From: Azospirillum humicireducens
GTDB lineage: Bacteria; Pseudomonadota; Alphaproteobacteria; Azospirillales; Azospirillaceae
DNA: 64,000 nucleotides
Assembly (NCBI RefSeq): GCF_001639105.2
Contig: NZ_CP015285.1
Coordinates: forward strand, 302,501 to 366,500
Direction: 5' to 3'
In this document: in pieces, positions 26,923 to 35,115 of the stretch
How positions within the stretch are numbered: the first letter of the stretch is position 1
Layout of the letters: every line of letters begins with the position of its first letter
The notes under the pieces: model-generated
Databases searched by the model: none
Told to the model about the DNA's origin: nothing
Seen by the model: only the letters and a program-made list of their open reading frames with translations
Position numbers and translations under genes: made by a program

Positions 26923-27969
26923 ATGACCTACGCTTCCGCCCTCGGCAATCCCAGCGACACCGCCGCCCAGCAGGCCCGCGCCGCCCGCGGTCCGGCCAAT
27001 GTGGAGGCCGCCGTCCGCAATGCCAGCGCCAGGACGGGGGTCGATTTTTCCTACCTCATGGAAAAAGCTGCCGTGGAGAGCGGCTATCGCACGGACATAA
27101 AGTCCTCCTCCTCGTCGGCGACCGGGCTCTACCAGTTCATCGACAGCACATGGCTGCAGACGATGAAGGAGCATGGCGCCGACCACGGCTATGGCAAATA
27201 CGCCAACGCCATCCAGACCCGCAGCGACGGCCGCCCCTATGTCGCCGATCCGGAGATGAAGAAGGAGATCCTGGAGCTGCGCAAGGATCCGACCGCCTCG
27301 GCCCTGATGGCGGCGGAATACACCCGCGGCAACAAGGAGTATCTGGAGGAGACGGTTGGCGGCAAGATCGGCTCGACCGAGCTGTACATGGCCCATTTCC
27401 TGGGGGCCGGCGGCGCGTCGAAGTTCCTGAACGCGATGCAGGAGAATCCCGGCCGCACCGCCCGCGACGTCTTCCCCGAGGCGGCGGCGGCCAACAAGAA
27501 CGTCTTCTACGACAAGGCCACCGGCAAGGCGAAGTCGCTGAAGGAGATCTACGACCGCTTCGCCGGCAAGTTCTCGGAGAACCCGCTCGCCAGCTTCGCC
27601 CCGGCCCAGGCGGCGACCGACGCCGTGCGCAAGCAGGACATGCCGGACGGCTTCACCACCCAGGTGCCGATGGCTCCGGCCAAGGCGCTGAACGGCACGC
27701 CGCTGTCGATCTATCAGGTGCTGGCGCTGAACGCTCTGGAGACGCCGGACGAGGTCGACAGCATCAGCGGCCGTCCGGCCCGCCTGCGCGACAAGGAGAA
27801 CCGCCGCATGCGCGAGGAGCCGGTGCGGACCGAGCAGACGGCGGGCAACGGCGTCGCCATGGGCTTCGGGCTGGGGCTGGGCCGGATCGTCGGCTCCGAA
27901 TCGGCGACCCCGGTCGCCTCCGCAACCGCGGGCGCCGCCGGCAAGGATGCCGTGACGAAGGCTGCTTGA
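26923..27969 (+). CDS. SLT-domain lytic transglycosylase without a visible signal peptide
   Basis: This 348-residue protein has a goose-lysozyme/SLT-like transglycosylase domain near residues 30-190. The catalytic glutamate is in YLMEKAAVESGYRTD, followed by SSATGLYQFIDSTWLQTM, and an ELYMAHFLGAGGASKFL segment typical of this group. The N-terminus (MTYASALGNPSDTAAQQARAA) is polar with no signal peptide or membrane helix, which is unusual for a murein enzyme. The C-terminal 150 residues are Ala/Pro-rich and not recognised. ATG 26923 is preferred over upstream in-frame codons, which read through non-coding-looking sequence. Export through a flagellar or other non-Sec route is a possibility only. 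Confidence 0.85.
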   Translation: MTYASALGNPSDTAAQQARAARGPANVEAAVRNASARTGVDFSYLMEKAAVESGYRTDIKSSSSSATGLYQFIDSTWLQTMKEHGADHGYGKYANAIQTRSDGRPYVADPEMKKEILELRKDPTASALMAAEYTRGNKEYLEETVGGKIGSTELYMAHFLGAGGASKFLNAMQENPGRTARDVFPEAAAANKNVFYDKATGKAKSLKEIYDRFAGKFSENPLASFAPAQAATDAVRKQDMPDGFTTQVPMAPAKALNGTPLSIYQVLALNALETPDEVDSISGRPARLRDKENRRMREEPVRTEQTAGNGVAMGFGLGLGRIVGSESATPVASATAGAAGKDAVTKAA

Positions 27970-28097
27970 GCGGGGCGGCCCGAGCGGGGCGCCATGAGGC
28001 GGAGAGGGGCAAAATGCCCTACGCTGGCGCTTTGACTTGAGGGCCGGATGGGTGCAAGGTCGCGCCGTTTTTTGGCGCTCACCCCTCAGGACCGATC

Positions 28098-29123
28098 ATG
28101 AGCAACCAGCAGCCCGCCGTCACCTTCGAGGAAATCCGCGCGCTCGTGCGCAACCTGCCCGGCCCCGACCTGGAGGCCGGCACCGCGGCCCTCCAGCGCG
28201 AACGGCAGCTGACCAAGCCGGCGGGCTCGCTCGGCCGGCTGGAGGAGATCGCGCAGTGGATGGCGACCTGGCAGGGCGAGCACCCGGCCGAGGTCCGCCG
28301 CCCGCGCGTCGCCGTCTTCGCCGGCAACCATGGCGTGGCCGCCCGCGGCGTCTCGGCCTTCCCGGCCGAGGTGACGGTGCAGATGGTCGCCAACTTCCAG
28401 AACGGTGGTGCCGCGGTCAACCAGCTCTGCGAGGTGGCCGACGCCGACCTGCGCGTCTACGAACTGGACCTGGAGAACCCGACCGCCGACTTCACCCAGG
28501 GTCCGGCCATGGGTGAGGAGGAATGCTGCCGCACCATGGCCTACGGCATGATGGCGGTGGAGATGGGCGTCCAGCTGCTGGCGCTGGGCGAGATGGGCAT
28601 CGCCAACTCGACCTCGGCGGCGGCGATGTGCCTCGCCCTGTTCGGCGGCGAGGCGGCCGACTGGACCGGCCGCGGCACCGGCATCGACGACGCCGGGCTC
28701 GCCCGCAAGATCGCCGCGGTGGAGGCCGGCGTCGCCGCCAACCCGCAGGCCAAGGACGACCCGTTCGAGGCGCTGCGCTGCCTCGGCGGCTACGAGTTCG
28801 CCGCCATCGCCGGCGCCATCCTGGCCGCCCGCGTCGCCCGCGTGCCGGTTCTGCTCGACGGCTTCGCCTGCACCGCCGCCGCCGCCGTGCTGTACAAGGC
28901 CGACCGCCGCGCGCTCGACCACTGCATGGTCGCCCACCGTTCGGTCGAGCCGGGCCACACCCGCCTGATGCAGGCCATTGGCAAGGAGCCGCTGCTGGAT
29001 CTCGGCATGCGGCTGGGCGAGGGCTCGGGTGCGGCGCTGGCGATCAACATCGTGAAGTCGGCTGTCGCCTGCCACGCCGGCATGGCGACCTTTGCCGACG
29101 CGGGCGTTGCCACGCAGGGGTAA
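28098..29123 (+). CDS. cobT: Nicotinate-nucleotide--dimethylbenzimidazole phosphoribosyltransferase
   Basis: CobT makes alpha-ribazole phosphate from nicotinate mononucleotide and 5,6-dimethylbenzimidazole for the lower ligand of cobalamin. The 341 residues fit the family (about 350). Recognisable parts are KPAGSLGRLEEIAQWMATWQ, VFAGNHGVAARGVSAFP, the GEMGIANSTSAAAMCLALFG ribose-binding stretch and the C-terminal LGEGSGAALAINIV with the catalytic glutamate. No other cobalamin genes are adjacent. It is followed by a palindromic repeat and a convergent membrane-protein gene. Confidence 0.95.
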   Translation: MSNQQPAVTFEEIRALVRNLPGPDLEAGTAALQRERQLTKPAGSLGRLEEIAQWMATWQGEHPAEVRRPRVAVFAGNHGVAARGVSAFPAEVTVQMVANFQNGGAAVNQLCEVADADLRVYELDLENPTADFTQGPAMGEEECCRTMAYGMMAVEMGVQLLALGEMGIANSTSAAAMCLALFGGEAADWTGRGTGIDDAGLARKIAAVEAGVAANPQAKDDPFEALRCLGGYEFAAIAGAILAARVARVPVLLDGFACTAAAAVLYKADRRALDHCMVAHRSVEPGHTRLMQAIGKEPLLDLGMRLGEGSGAALAINIVKSAVACHAGMATFADAGVATQG

Positions 29124-29142
29124 GTGAGGGGCGTGGGGGCCT

Positions 29143-29273
29143 GTCGCCCCCTCCCTAACCCTCCCCCGCGTTCCGCGGGAGAGGGGACTGCCGCCGCTCT
29201 TGCATTTACGTCACGCCGACAAGCGTCCTGCCCCCTCTCCCGCGAAGCGGGGGAGGGATGGGGAGGGGGCGAC
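29143..29273. repeat. Palindromic repeat element, copy B
   Basis: This 131-base element lies between convergent genes. Outer ends pair perfectly (GTCGCCCCCTCC with GGAGGGGGCGAC). Inside are two hairpins: CCCTCCCCCGCGTTCCGCGGGAGAGGG on the left and CCCTCTCCCGCGAAGCGGGGGAGGG on the right, separated by a spacer that includes ACTGCCGCCG and CGCCGAC. The arrangement and spacer words match copy C (52536-52647). On either strand it could act as a strong RNA hairpin at the transcript ends. Confidence 0.85.
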
Positions 29274-29288
29274 CGATGCTGAACTCCC

Positions 29289-29858
29289 TCACAGCATCCC
29301 GTCCGCCAGATCGCTGATCGCCGCCGACAGGAACAGGTCCAGCATCACCAGCGCCGCGGCGGCCAGCCCCGAAAGTGACAGGGCGGTGCGCAGGACGAAC
29401 CATTGATAGGTCAGCATCGCCATCAGCACGCCGAAGACAAGGGCTTCGGATACTCCCGACGGCAGCAGGCCGCTGGCCGACAGAACGATGGCCGGCAGGT
29501 AGATCGCCATCTGCACCACCGCCGACCAGTTGTAGGCGGTCAGTGCTCCGGGATAGAGCTGCTCCTTGCCCAACAGCGACGCGATGCGGAACAGGGCGAG
29601 CGGGAAGGCGGTCCAGCTGACGATGTAGGCGATGCCCTCCACCGTCACCAGTTGCAGGACCGGCGTGCCGTCCAGCTGGTCCCACAGGCGGATCGCCAGC
29701 AGCAGGGCATAGGCAGGCAGCACCACCACGGCGGCGTAGAAGGAGTTCAGCGCCCCATCGGGCGTGCGGTCGAAGAACTCCATTCCGGTCCGGTCGAAAC
29801 GGGCCAGCCGCCAGGCGCCGGTCAGGGCGGACAGGATGGCGGGGGTGGTCAGCGGCAT
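29289..29858 (-). CDS. Hypothetical membrane protein, about 189 residues
   Basis: This is an integral membrane protein with about five hydrophobic segments, without a family I recognise with confidence; its layout is loosely like Yip1-type proteins. The N-terminal 35 residues (LTGAWRLARFDRTGMEFFDRTPDGALNSF) are polar and precede the first helix. I chose ATG 29858 because it lies 22 bases after the dapE stop, which suggests co-transcription with dapE. An in-frame codon 11 positions earlier would overlap dapE. The gene ends near palindromic repeat B. Confidence 0.7.
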   Translation of the reverse strand: MPLTTPAILSALTGAWRLARFDRTGMEFFDRTPDGALNSFYAAVVVLPAYALLLAIRLWDQLDGTPVLQLVTVEGIAYIVSWTAFPLALFRIASLLGKEQLYPGALTAYNWSAVVQMAIYLPAIVLSASGLLPSGVSEALVFGVLMAMLTYQWFVLRTALSLSGLAAAALVMLDLFLSAAISDLADGML

Positions 29859-29880
29859 CGTGGTGTCCCGGTCAGACCTC

Positions 29881-31029
29881 TCACCCGGCAAGGCGCGTGA
29901 ACACGCCCTTCAGGATCGACTCGTAGATGGCGGTCAGCTTGCGCAGATCCTCCACCGAACAATATTCATCCACCTTGTGCATGGTCTGGCCGACCAGCCC
30001 GAACTCCACCACCGGGCAGACATTCTTGATGAAGCGGGCGTCCGACGTGCCTCCGGTGGTCGAGTATTCCGGACGGCGCCCGGTCACCCCCTCCACCGCC
30101 TCGGCCACCAGTTCGGTCAACGGACCGGGCGGGGTGACGAAGCTGTCGCCGGAGCAGTAGACCTCCAGCTCATAGGCGCCGCCGACGGCATCGAAGCTGC
30201 GGCGCAGCCACGCCTCGATGCCGGCCGGGGTGTGGGCGTCGTTGAAGCGGATGTTGAAGGTCGCCTTGCCCTGGGCCGGAATGACGTTGGTGGCTGTGTT
30301 GTCGACGTCGATGGTGGTCAGCGCCAGGGTGGATGGCTGGAAATGCGCCGTGCCCTCGTCCATCGGGTGCTCGGTGATGGCGGCCAGCATGCGGACCAGC
30401 CGCGGCAGCGGGTTGTCGGCCAGATGCGGGTAGGCGACGTGGCCTTGCGCGCCGAACACGGTCAGGAATCCGGTCAGGCTGCCGCGCCGGCCGATCTTGA
30501 TCATGTCGCCCAGCGCCTTGGGGTTGGTCGGTTCCCCCACCACGCAGGCGTCGATGCGCTCGCCGCGTTCGGCCAGCCAATCCAGGACCTTGCGGGTGCC
30601 GTTGATCGCCACCCCTTCCTCGTCACCGGTGATCAGCAGGCTGATCGAACCGGCGGGCGGGCCGTCCTGCAAGCGCCGCGACACGGCGGCGACGAAGGCG
30701 GCGATGGCGCCCTTCATGTCCACCGCACCGCGGCCGAACAGGCGGCCGCCCATCACCTCGCCGGCGAAGGGATCGACCGTCCAGCCCTTGTCGCCCGGCG
30801 GCACCACATCGGTGTGGCCGGCGAAGCAGAAGTTGGGACCCTCGCTGCCGAGCCGGGCATAGAGGTTCTCCACCGGCTCCGTCCCGTCCTGCTGGAAGCG
30901 CAGGCGGTGGCAGGTGAAGCCCATCGGCGTCAGCGCCGCCTCCAGCACGCCCAGCGCGCCGTCGTCGCGCGGCGTGACGCTGGGGCAGCGGATCAGATCC
31001 TGGGCGAGGGCGACTGGGTCGATGGTCAT
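29881..31029 (-). CDS. dapE: Succinyl-diaminopimelate desuccinylase
   Basis: This 382-residue zinc M20-family hydrolase converts N-succinyl-LL-diaminopimelate to LL-diaminopimelate for lysine and murein. Metal-ligand motifs are complete: [37 protein letters not shown], then [12 protein letters not shown] and a C-terminal histidine in [10 protein letters not shown]. It belongs with dapD, which lies about 440 bases upstream on the same strand, separated by a small membrane-protein gene and a hairpin. Confidence 0.96.
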   Translation of the reverse strand: MTIDPVALAQDLIRCPSVTPRDDGALGVLEAALTPMGFTCHRLRFQQDGTEPVENLYARLGSEGPNFCFAGHTDVVPPGDKGWTVDPFAGEVMGGRLFGRGAVDMKGAIAAFVAAVSRRLQDGPPAGSISLLITGDEEGVAINGTRKVLDWLAERGERIDACVVGEPTNPKALGDMIKIGRRGSLTGFLTVFGAQGHVAYPHLADNPLPRLVRMLAAITEHPMDEGTAHFQPSTLALTTIDVDNTATNVIPAQGKATFNIRFNDAHTPAGIEAWLRRSFDAVGGAYELEVYCSGDSFVTPPGPLTELVAEAVEGVTGRRPEYSTTGGTSDARFIKNVCPVVEFGLVGQTMHKVDEYCSVEDLRKLTAIYESILKGVFTRLAG

Positions 31030-31042
31030 GGAATGCCTGTTT

Positions 31043-31360
31043 TCAGACTGGACGGGATGCGGTCAGTTCGCTGCCGGTACGGGCGCTTGAACTTTCCGGC
31101 TTCGTCCTGTGGATTGCCAGGATCGCCAGATGTGCCTCCATCGCTGCGTTCGTGCGTTCGATCCGGTGCAGGATCTGCAGGACATGAACGACAGCCATGA
31201 TGAAGGCGGCGGAAACCAGGGCGCCGAAAAAAGTTGTGGCCACGAGAAGAAGGTTGCCGGTCGCCAGCATGGCGAATGCAGCGAAAAATCCAATTGTCAC
31301 ACTTATAAATGCCAGGATCTTCAAAACTGCGGTGACGAAAGACAGCTTGAATATGTCCAT
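31043..31360 (-). CDS. Hypothetical small membrane protein (105 residues) in a lower-GC patch
   Basis: The protein has two hydrophobic helices (about residues 12-34 and 38-62, for example [19 protein letters not shown] and [20 protein letters not shown]) followed by a polar tail of about 40 residues. An upstream GAGGCGGAA sits correctly before the ATG. It is encoded between dapD and dapE on their strand and ends 13 bases before the dapE start. Codon use is less GC-rich than in the neighbours, especially over 31180-31360. No family is recognised. It may be a recent arrival or a fast-evolving small protein. Confidence 0.6.
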   Translation of the reverse strand: MDIFKLSFVTAVLKILAFISVTIGFFAAFAMLATGNLLLVATTFFGALVSAAFIMAVVHVLQILHRIERTNAAMEAHLAILAIHRTKPESSSARTGSELTASRPV

Positions 31361-31432
31361 TTCCGCCTCGTTCGGCGCTATGCCGTAACCTGAATACGAT
31401 TGTCCGGCAAATTGACTGTTGTGCGGCAGTAA

Positions 31433-31462
31433 GCGCTCCCCGATGACTGTATCGGGGAGCGC
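31433..31462 (-). terminator. Hairpin terminator after dapD
   Basis: A perfect 12-base-pair stem (GCGCTCCCCGAT with ATCGGGGAGCGC) with a six-base loop lies seven bases past the dapD stop. The tail on the minus strand (TTACTG) is short of T, so termination may be incomplete and allow read-through to dapE. Confidence 0.72.
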
Positions 31463-31468
31463 AATGGA

Positions 31469-32311
31469 TCAATCCCGCAGCAGGTCGTTGATCGCGGTCT
31501 TCGAGCGGGTCTTCTCGTCGACGCGCTTGATGATGACGCAGCAGTACAGGCTCGGGCCGGGCGTGCCGTCGGGCAGCGGCTTGCCGGGCAGCGAGCCGGG
31601 GACGACGACCGAATAGGCCGGGACGCGGCCCATGAAGACCTCGCCGGTGTGGCGGTCGATGATCTTGGTCGAGGCGCCGATGTAGCAGCCCATGGAGATG
31701 ACGGCGCCTTCCTCGACGATCACGCCCTCGACGATCTCCGAACGGGCGCCGATGAAGCAGTTGTCCTCGATGATGACCGGATCGGCCTGCAGCGGCTCCA
31801 GCACGCCGCCGATGCCGACGCCGCCCGACAGGTGGACGTTCTTGCCGATCTGGGCGCAGGACCCGACGGTGACCCAGGTGTCGACCATGGTGCCGCTGTC
31901 GACATAGGCGCCGACATTGACGAAGCTCGGCATCAGGATGACGCCGGGAGCGACATAGGACGACTTGCGGGCGATGGCGCCGGGAAGGGCGCGGAAGCCG
32001 GCGTTCTGGAACTGGCCTTCGGTCCAGTTCTCGAACTTCGGCGGCACCTTGTCGTACCAGGAGGAGCCGCCGGGGCCGCCGGGGATCATCTCGTTGGCGT
32101 TCAGGCGGAAGGACAGCAGCACGGCCTTCTTCAGCCACTGGTTGACCGTCCAGCCGTCCGCGGTCTTCTCCGCGACGCGCAGGTCGCCGGCATCCAGCGC
32201 GTCCAGCGCCGCATTCACGGCGTCGCGGACGGGACCGGTGGTGGCGGTGGTGAGATCGGCGCGGCTTTCCCAAGCGGCGTCGATGGTGGCTTGCAGGCTG
32301 GCGTGGCTCAT
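31469..32311 (-). CDS. dapD: 2,3,4,5-Tetrahydropyridine-2,6-dicarboxylate N-succinyltransferase
   Basis: This 280-residue left-handed beta-helix acyltransferase transfers a succinyl group in the lysine/diaminopimelate pathway. Hexapeptide-repeat sequence runs through the middle (for example [20 protein letters not shown] and [18 protein letters not shown]). Other marks are [17 protein letters not shown] and the [20 protein letters not shown] end. The ATG at 32311 starts [15 protein letters not shown]. An extended reading upstream is not supported. It pairs functionally with dapE. Confidence 0.96.
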   Translation of the reverse strand: MSHASLQATIDAAWESRADLTTATTGPVRDAVNAALDALDAGDLRVAEKTADGWTVNQWLKKAVLLSFRLNANEMIPGGPGGSSWYDKVPPKFENWTEGQFQNAGFRALPGAIARKSSYVAPGVILMPSFVNVGAYVDSGTMVDTWVTVGSCAQIGKNVHLSGGVGIGGVLEPLQADPVIIEDNCFIGARSEIVEGVIVEEGAVISMGCYIGASTKIIDRHTGEVFMGRVPAYSVVVPGSLPGKPLPDGTPGPSLYCCVIIKRVDEKTRSKTAINDLLRD

Positions 32312-32419
32312 GGCGCGGTCGTTCTGCTGTCGATTGTCCAAGGGACGGCACCATGAAGCGGCATCGCGCCCGCTGTCAACCACACCCGCGGCCGACAATG
32401 GCCGGTTTGCGACAAAGCC

Positions 32420-33151
32420 CTACAGTCCCGCAACGGCGGCCAGCCAGGACGGCAGATCATCCACGGTGTGGTCGATGTGGACCCCGGCGCCGACGCCGGC
32501 CTTCTCGTACTCCTGCTCGCCGCGGACCCAGACCGTGGTCATGCCCAGCGCATGCGCGGGGGCGAGGTTGCGGGCGATGTCCTCCACCATGCAGGCGTCG
32601 GCGGGGTTGACGCCATGGCGCTCGACCAGGCTGGCGTAGGGGCGGGGGTCGGGTTTGGGCACATAGCCGGCCGCGGTGATGTCGAACACCGCCTCGAACC
32701 GGTCGATGATTCCCAGGCGGCCGGCGACATTCTCCGCATGGCGGACCGAGCCGTTGGTGTAGATGATCTTGCGGCCGGGAAGCCGGTCGAGCGCGTCGGC
32801 GAGCTGGGCGGAGGGCTGGACGCCGGTGACGTCGATGTCGTGGACATAGTCCATGTAGGCTACCGGATCGACGTCGTGCTCGCTCATCAGGCCGCGCAGC
32901 GTTGTGCCGTAATCGCGGAAGAACTGCTTCTGCCGCACCCTGGCCTCGTCCATGCCGATGTTGAAATGCGCGGCGATGAACTCGTTGATGCGGCGGTCGA
33001 CCTGGGCGAACAGGTTGCAGGACGCCGGGTAGAGCGTGTTGTCGAGATCGAAGATCCACACCGCGCGGTCCCGCAGAGCGGTCGGAAGCTCGGTGGCGGT
33101 GGCGGTGGCGGTGGCGGGCGCCGGTGCGGCGGAAAAGGTCGGGGCGGTCAT
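32420..33151 (-). CDS. HAD-superfamily pyrimidine 5'-nucleotidase
   Basis: This HAD hydrolase of 243 residues resembles the Sdt1/PpnN-like pyrimidine 5'-nucleotidase group. The nucleophile motif is WIFDLDNTLYP. A cap-domain section follows (RRINEFIAAHFNIGMDEARV), then IYTNGSVRHAENV (motif II), and motif IV MVEDIARNLAPAHALGMTTVWV. It dephosphorylates small phosphate substrates; the specific one is inferred. A tandem hexanucleotide repeat near the start codes for alternating Ala-Thr residues. It shares strand with dapD and ends 108 bases before it. Confidence 0.88.
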   Translation of the reverse strand: MTAPTFSAAPAPATATATATELPTALRDRAVWIFDLDNTLYPASCNLFAQVDRRINEFIAAHFNIGMDEARVRQKQFFRDYGTTLRGLMSEHDVDPVAYMDYVHDIDVTGVQPSAQLADALDRLPGRKIIYTNGSVRHAENVAGRLGIIDRFEAVFDITAAGYVPKPDPRPYASLVERHGVNPADACMVEDIARNLAPAHALGMTTVWVRGEQEYEKAGVGAGVHIDHTVDDLPSWLAAVAGL

Positions 33152-33372
33152 TCCAGAAGAATGGGGCCGACGCCGCCCGGCCGCAAGCCGCTTCACAAGG
33201 TCGCAGCCCGTCGCTGGTACCTTTTGCCGGGCGAGGCAATGGGGAGTCCTCCGCCCCGTTGGTTGATTGAAGATTAACCTCTAAGGAGGTAGCATGACAG
33301 AGAGTATGCAACGGTTTGCTGCCTAAGGTTTTTTGCCCCGCCCGCTTCGTGGATTGCCCATCTGGGATCGCC

Positions 33373-35115
33373 GTGGACCTCCTTCTGACCACCGGTACCT
33401 CCGCCTCTCCCTCCGCCGCCACCGGTGGCCAGACCAGCCCCGTGACGCTGGTCGCGCTGTATCCCGGCCCGGCTCTGCGGCTGGACCCGGCGCTGGCCAT
33501 TGCCGAAGCCAATGCCGAGGCGGAGGACATGATGGACAGCGATCCGCGCTGGCTGCCCGATCTCCGCAGCTGGCTCTCGGCGTCGAGCGTGGCGCCGGGC
33601 CTGCGCTCGGTGCCGGTGGAATCGTTGCGCGGAATCATGATCGTCGAATGGGCCGGCGTGCCGCTGCCGGACGGCGGCTTCCTGCTTCTGGGGCGCGACG
33701 ACACGCTGGAACGGCAGCTGCGCCACACGCTGACCGAGTCGCGCCGCCGCTACAAGGATCTGGTCGAGGTTTCCTCAGACTTCGCATGGGAGACCGGCCC
33801 TGACGGCACCTTCGTCTTCGTCAGCCACAAGGGCGCGTTGGGATATCCGGCCGACGCGCTGATCGGCCGCGATCCGCGCAGCCTCGCGCTGGAGGAGGCG
33901 GAAGACCTGCCGATGCCTTTCGACAGCCGCCGCCCGGTCGACCAGACGGAGCTTTGGCTGAAGGGCGCCGACGGGACACCGGCCTGCGTCGTCGCGTCAG
34001 CCCTGCCGCTGTTCGGGCAGCAGGGCGACTGGATCGGCGCCCGCGGTGTCTGCCGTGACGTGACGGAGCAGGTGCTGCGCTCCAACGAACTGGCGCGCAT
34101 CCGGAACCGTGAGAGATTGCTGGGCCACATCGTCCATACCCTGCGCGACCGTCTGGATGCCGCGGAAGCGCTGGCCGTTGCCGCAACCGAGACGGCGCGC
34201 GCGCTCAGCGCCGATGGCTGCCGCATCTACCGGGCCGAAGAGGGGACCGGGGGGGGCGGCCAGGGTGGCGGCCGCGTCGCCCTGTCGCTGGTCGCGGAAT
34301 TCGGGGCGGAGTTGCCGGATGTCGGCGCGGCGCTGCTCGACCGCATCGCCAATGGCGAGGGGCTGGTGGCCGACCGTTTGGGCGATATCCAACTGATCGG
34401 GGAGCGGACGGAATACCGGCAGGCGGTGAACGGCGCGTTGCTGGTCTGGCGCGCCGGCGATTCGGAGCCCTGGGACGACGACGACCGGCAGCTGATGTCG
34501 GGCGTGGCCGACCATATCGGCATCGCGCATGCCCATCTCGCCTATCAGGAGCGGCTGCGGCGCCTGTCGGAACGCGACGGGCTGACCGGCCTGTTCAATC
34601 GCCGCACCTTCTTCGAACGGCTGGAGGAGTCGATCTCGCGGCCCGACAGCGGTCCGTCGGCCCTGCTTTACGTCGACCTCGACAACTTCAAGGCGGTCAA
34701 CGATCTGCACGGACACCAGCAGGGAGATACGGTGCTGAAGGCCATCGGCACGCTGCTGACCACCGGAGTACGCCCTGGCGACCTGCCGGGCCGGCTGGGC
34801 GGCGACGAGTTCGTCCTGTGGCTGGGCCGCACCGACGAGGCGAAGGCCCGCATCGTCGCCGAACGGCTGTTGAAGGGCATGCGCGAGCTTGCCCACCTGT
34901 CGGCCAGTCCGGAGAAGCCGCTGGGCCTGTCGATCGGCATCGCCGTCCACACTCCCGGCCGCGGCGAGAGTGTGCGGGAGTTGACCGACCGCGCCGATGC
35001 CGCCATGTACGATGCCAAGAAGAGCGGCAAGGGCCATTACGCCCTGGCCCCCGCCTATCAGGCGGTCCCCGAGATGTCTTCTTCCGACGTTTCCGCCGCG
35101 GAGCCCGCACCGTGA
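33373..35115 (+). CDS. PAS/GAF diguanylate cyclase (GGDEF)
   Basis: This is a c-di-GMP synthase of about 580 residues. It has no transmembrane segment. A PAS domain (VSSDFAWETGPDGTFVFVS and the C-terminal PAS tail), a GAF-like domain (ALAVAATETARALSADGCRIYRA) and a C-terminal GGDEF domain (LYVDLDNFKAVNDLHGH then GRLGGDEFVLWLG) follow in order. The active-site GGDEF is intact. RPGD lies five residues before it and matches the RxxD I-site for product inhibition. The start is uncertain: GTG at 33373 is chosen, a TTG 19 codons earlier is possible, and neither has a good Shine-Dalgarno sequence. It overlaps the next gene in a GTGA. Confidence 0.9.
   Translation: MDLLLTTGTSASPSAATGGQTSPVTLVALYPGPALRLDPALAIAEANAEAEDMMDSDPRWLPDLRSWLSASSVAPGLRSVPVESLRGIMIVEWAGVPLPDGGFLLLGRDDTLERQLRHTLTESRRRYKDLVEVSSDFAWETGPDGTFVFVSHKGALGYPADALIGRDPRSLALEEAEDLPMPFDSRRPVDQTELWLKGADGTPACVVASALPLFGQQGDWIGARGVCRDVTEQVLRSNELARIRNRERLLGHIVHTLRDRLDAAEALAVAATETARALSADGCRIYRAEEGTGGGGQGGGRVALSLVAEFGAELPDVGAALLDRIANGEGLVADRLGDIQLIGERTEYRQAVNGALLVWRAGDSEPWDDDDRQLMSGVADHIGIAHAHLAYQERLRRLSERDGLTGLFNRRTFFERLEESISRPDSGPSALLYVDLDNFKAVNDLHGHQQGDTVLKAIGTLLTTGVRPGDLPGRLGGDEFVLWLGRTDEAKARIVAERLLKGMRELAHLSASPEKPLGLSIGIAVHTPGRGESVRELTDRADAAMYDAKKSGKGHYALAPAYQAVPEMSSSDVSAAEPAP

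Noticed and set aside
33090-33125. Possible CRISPR-like or other array at the GGTGGC repeats
   Set aside because: The units are only six bases, contiguous and inside a coding region, so this is a simple tandem repeat.
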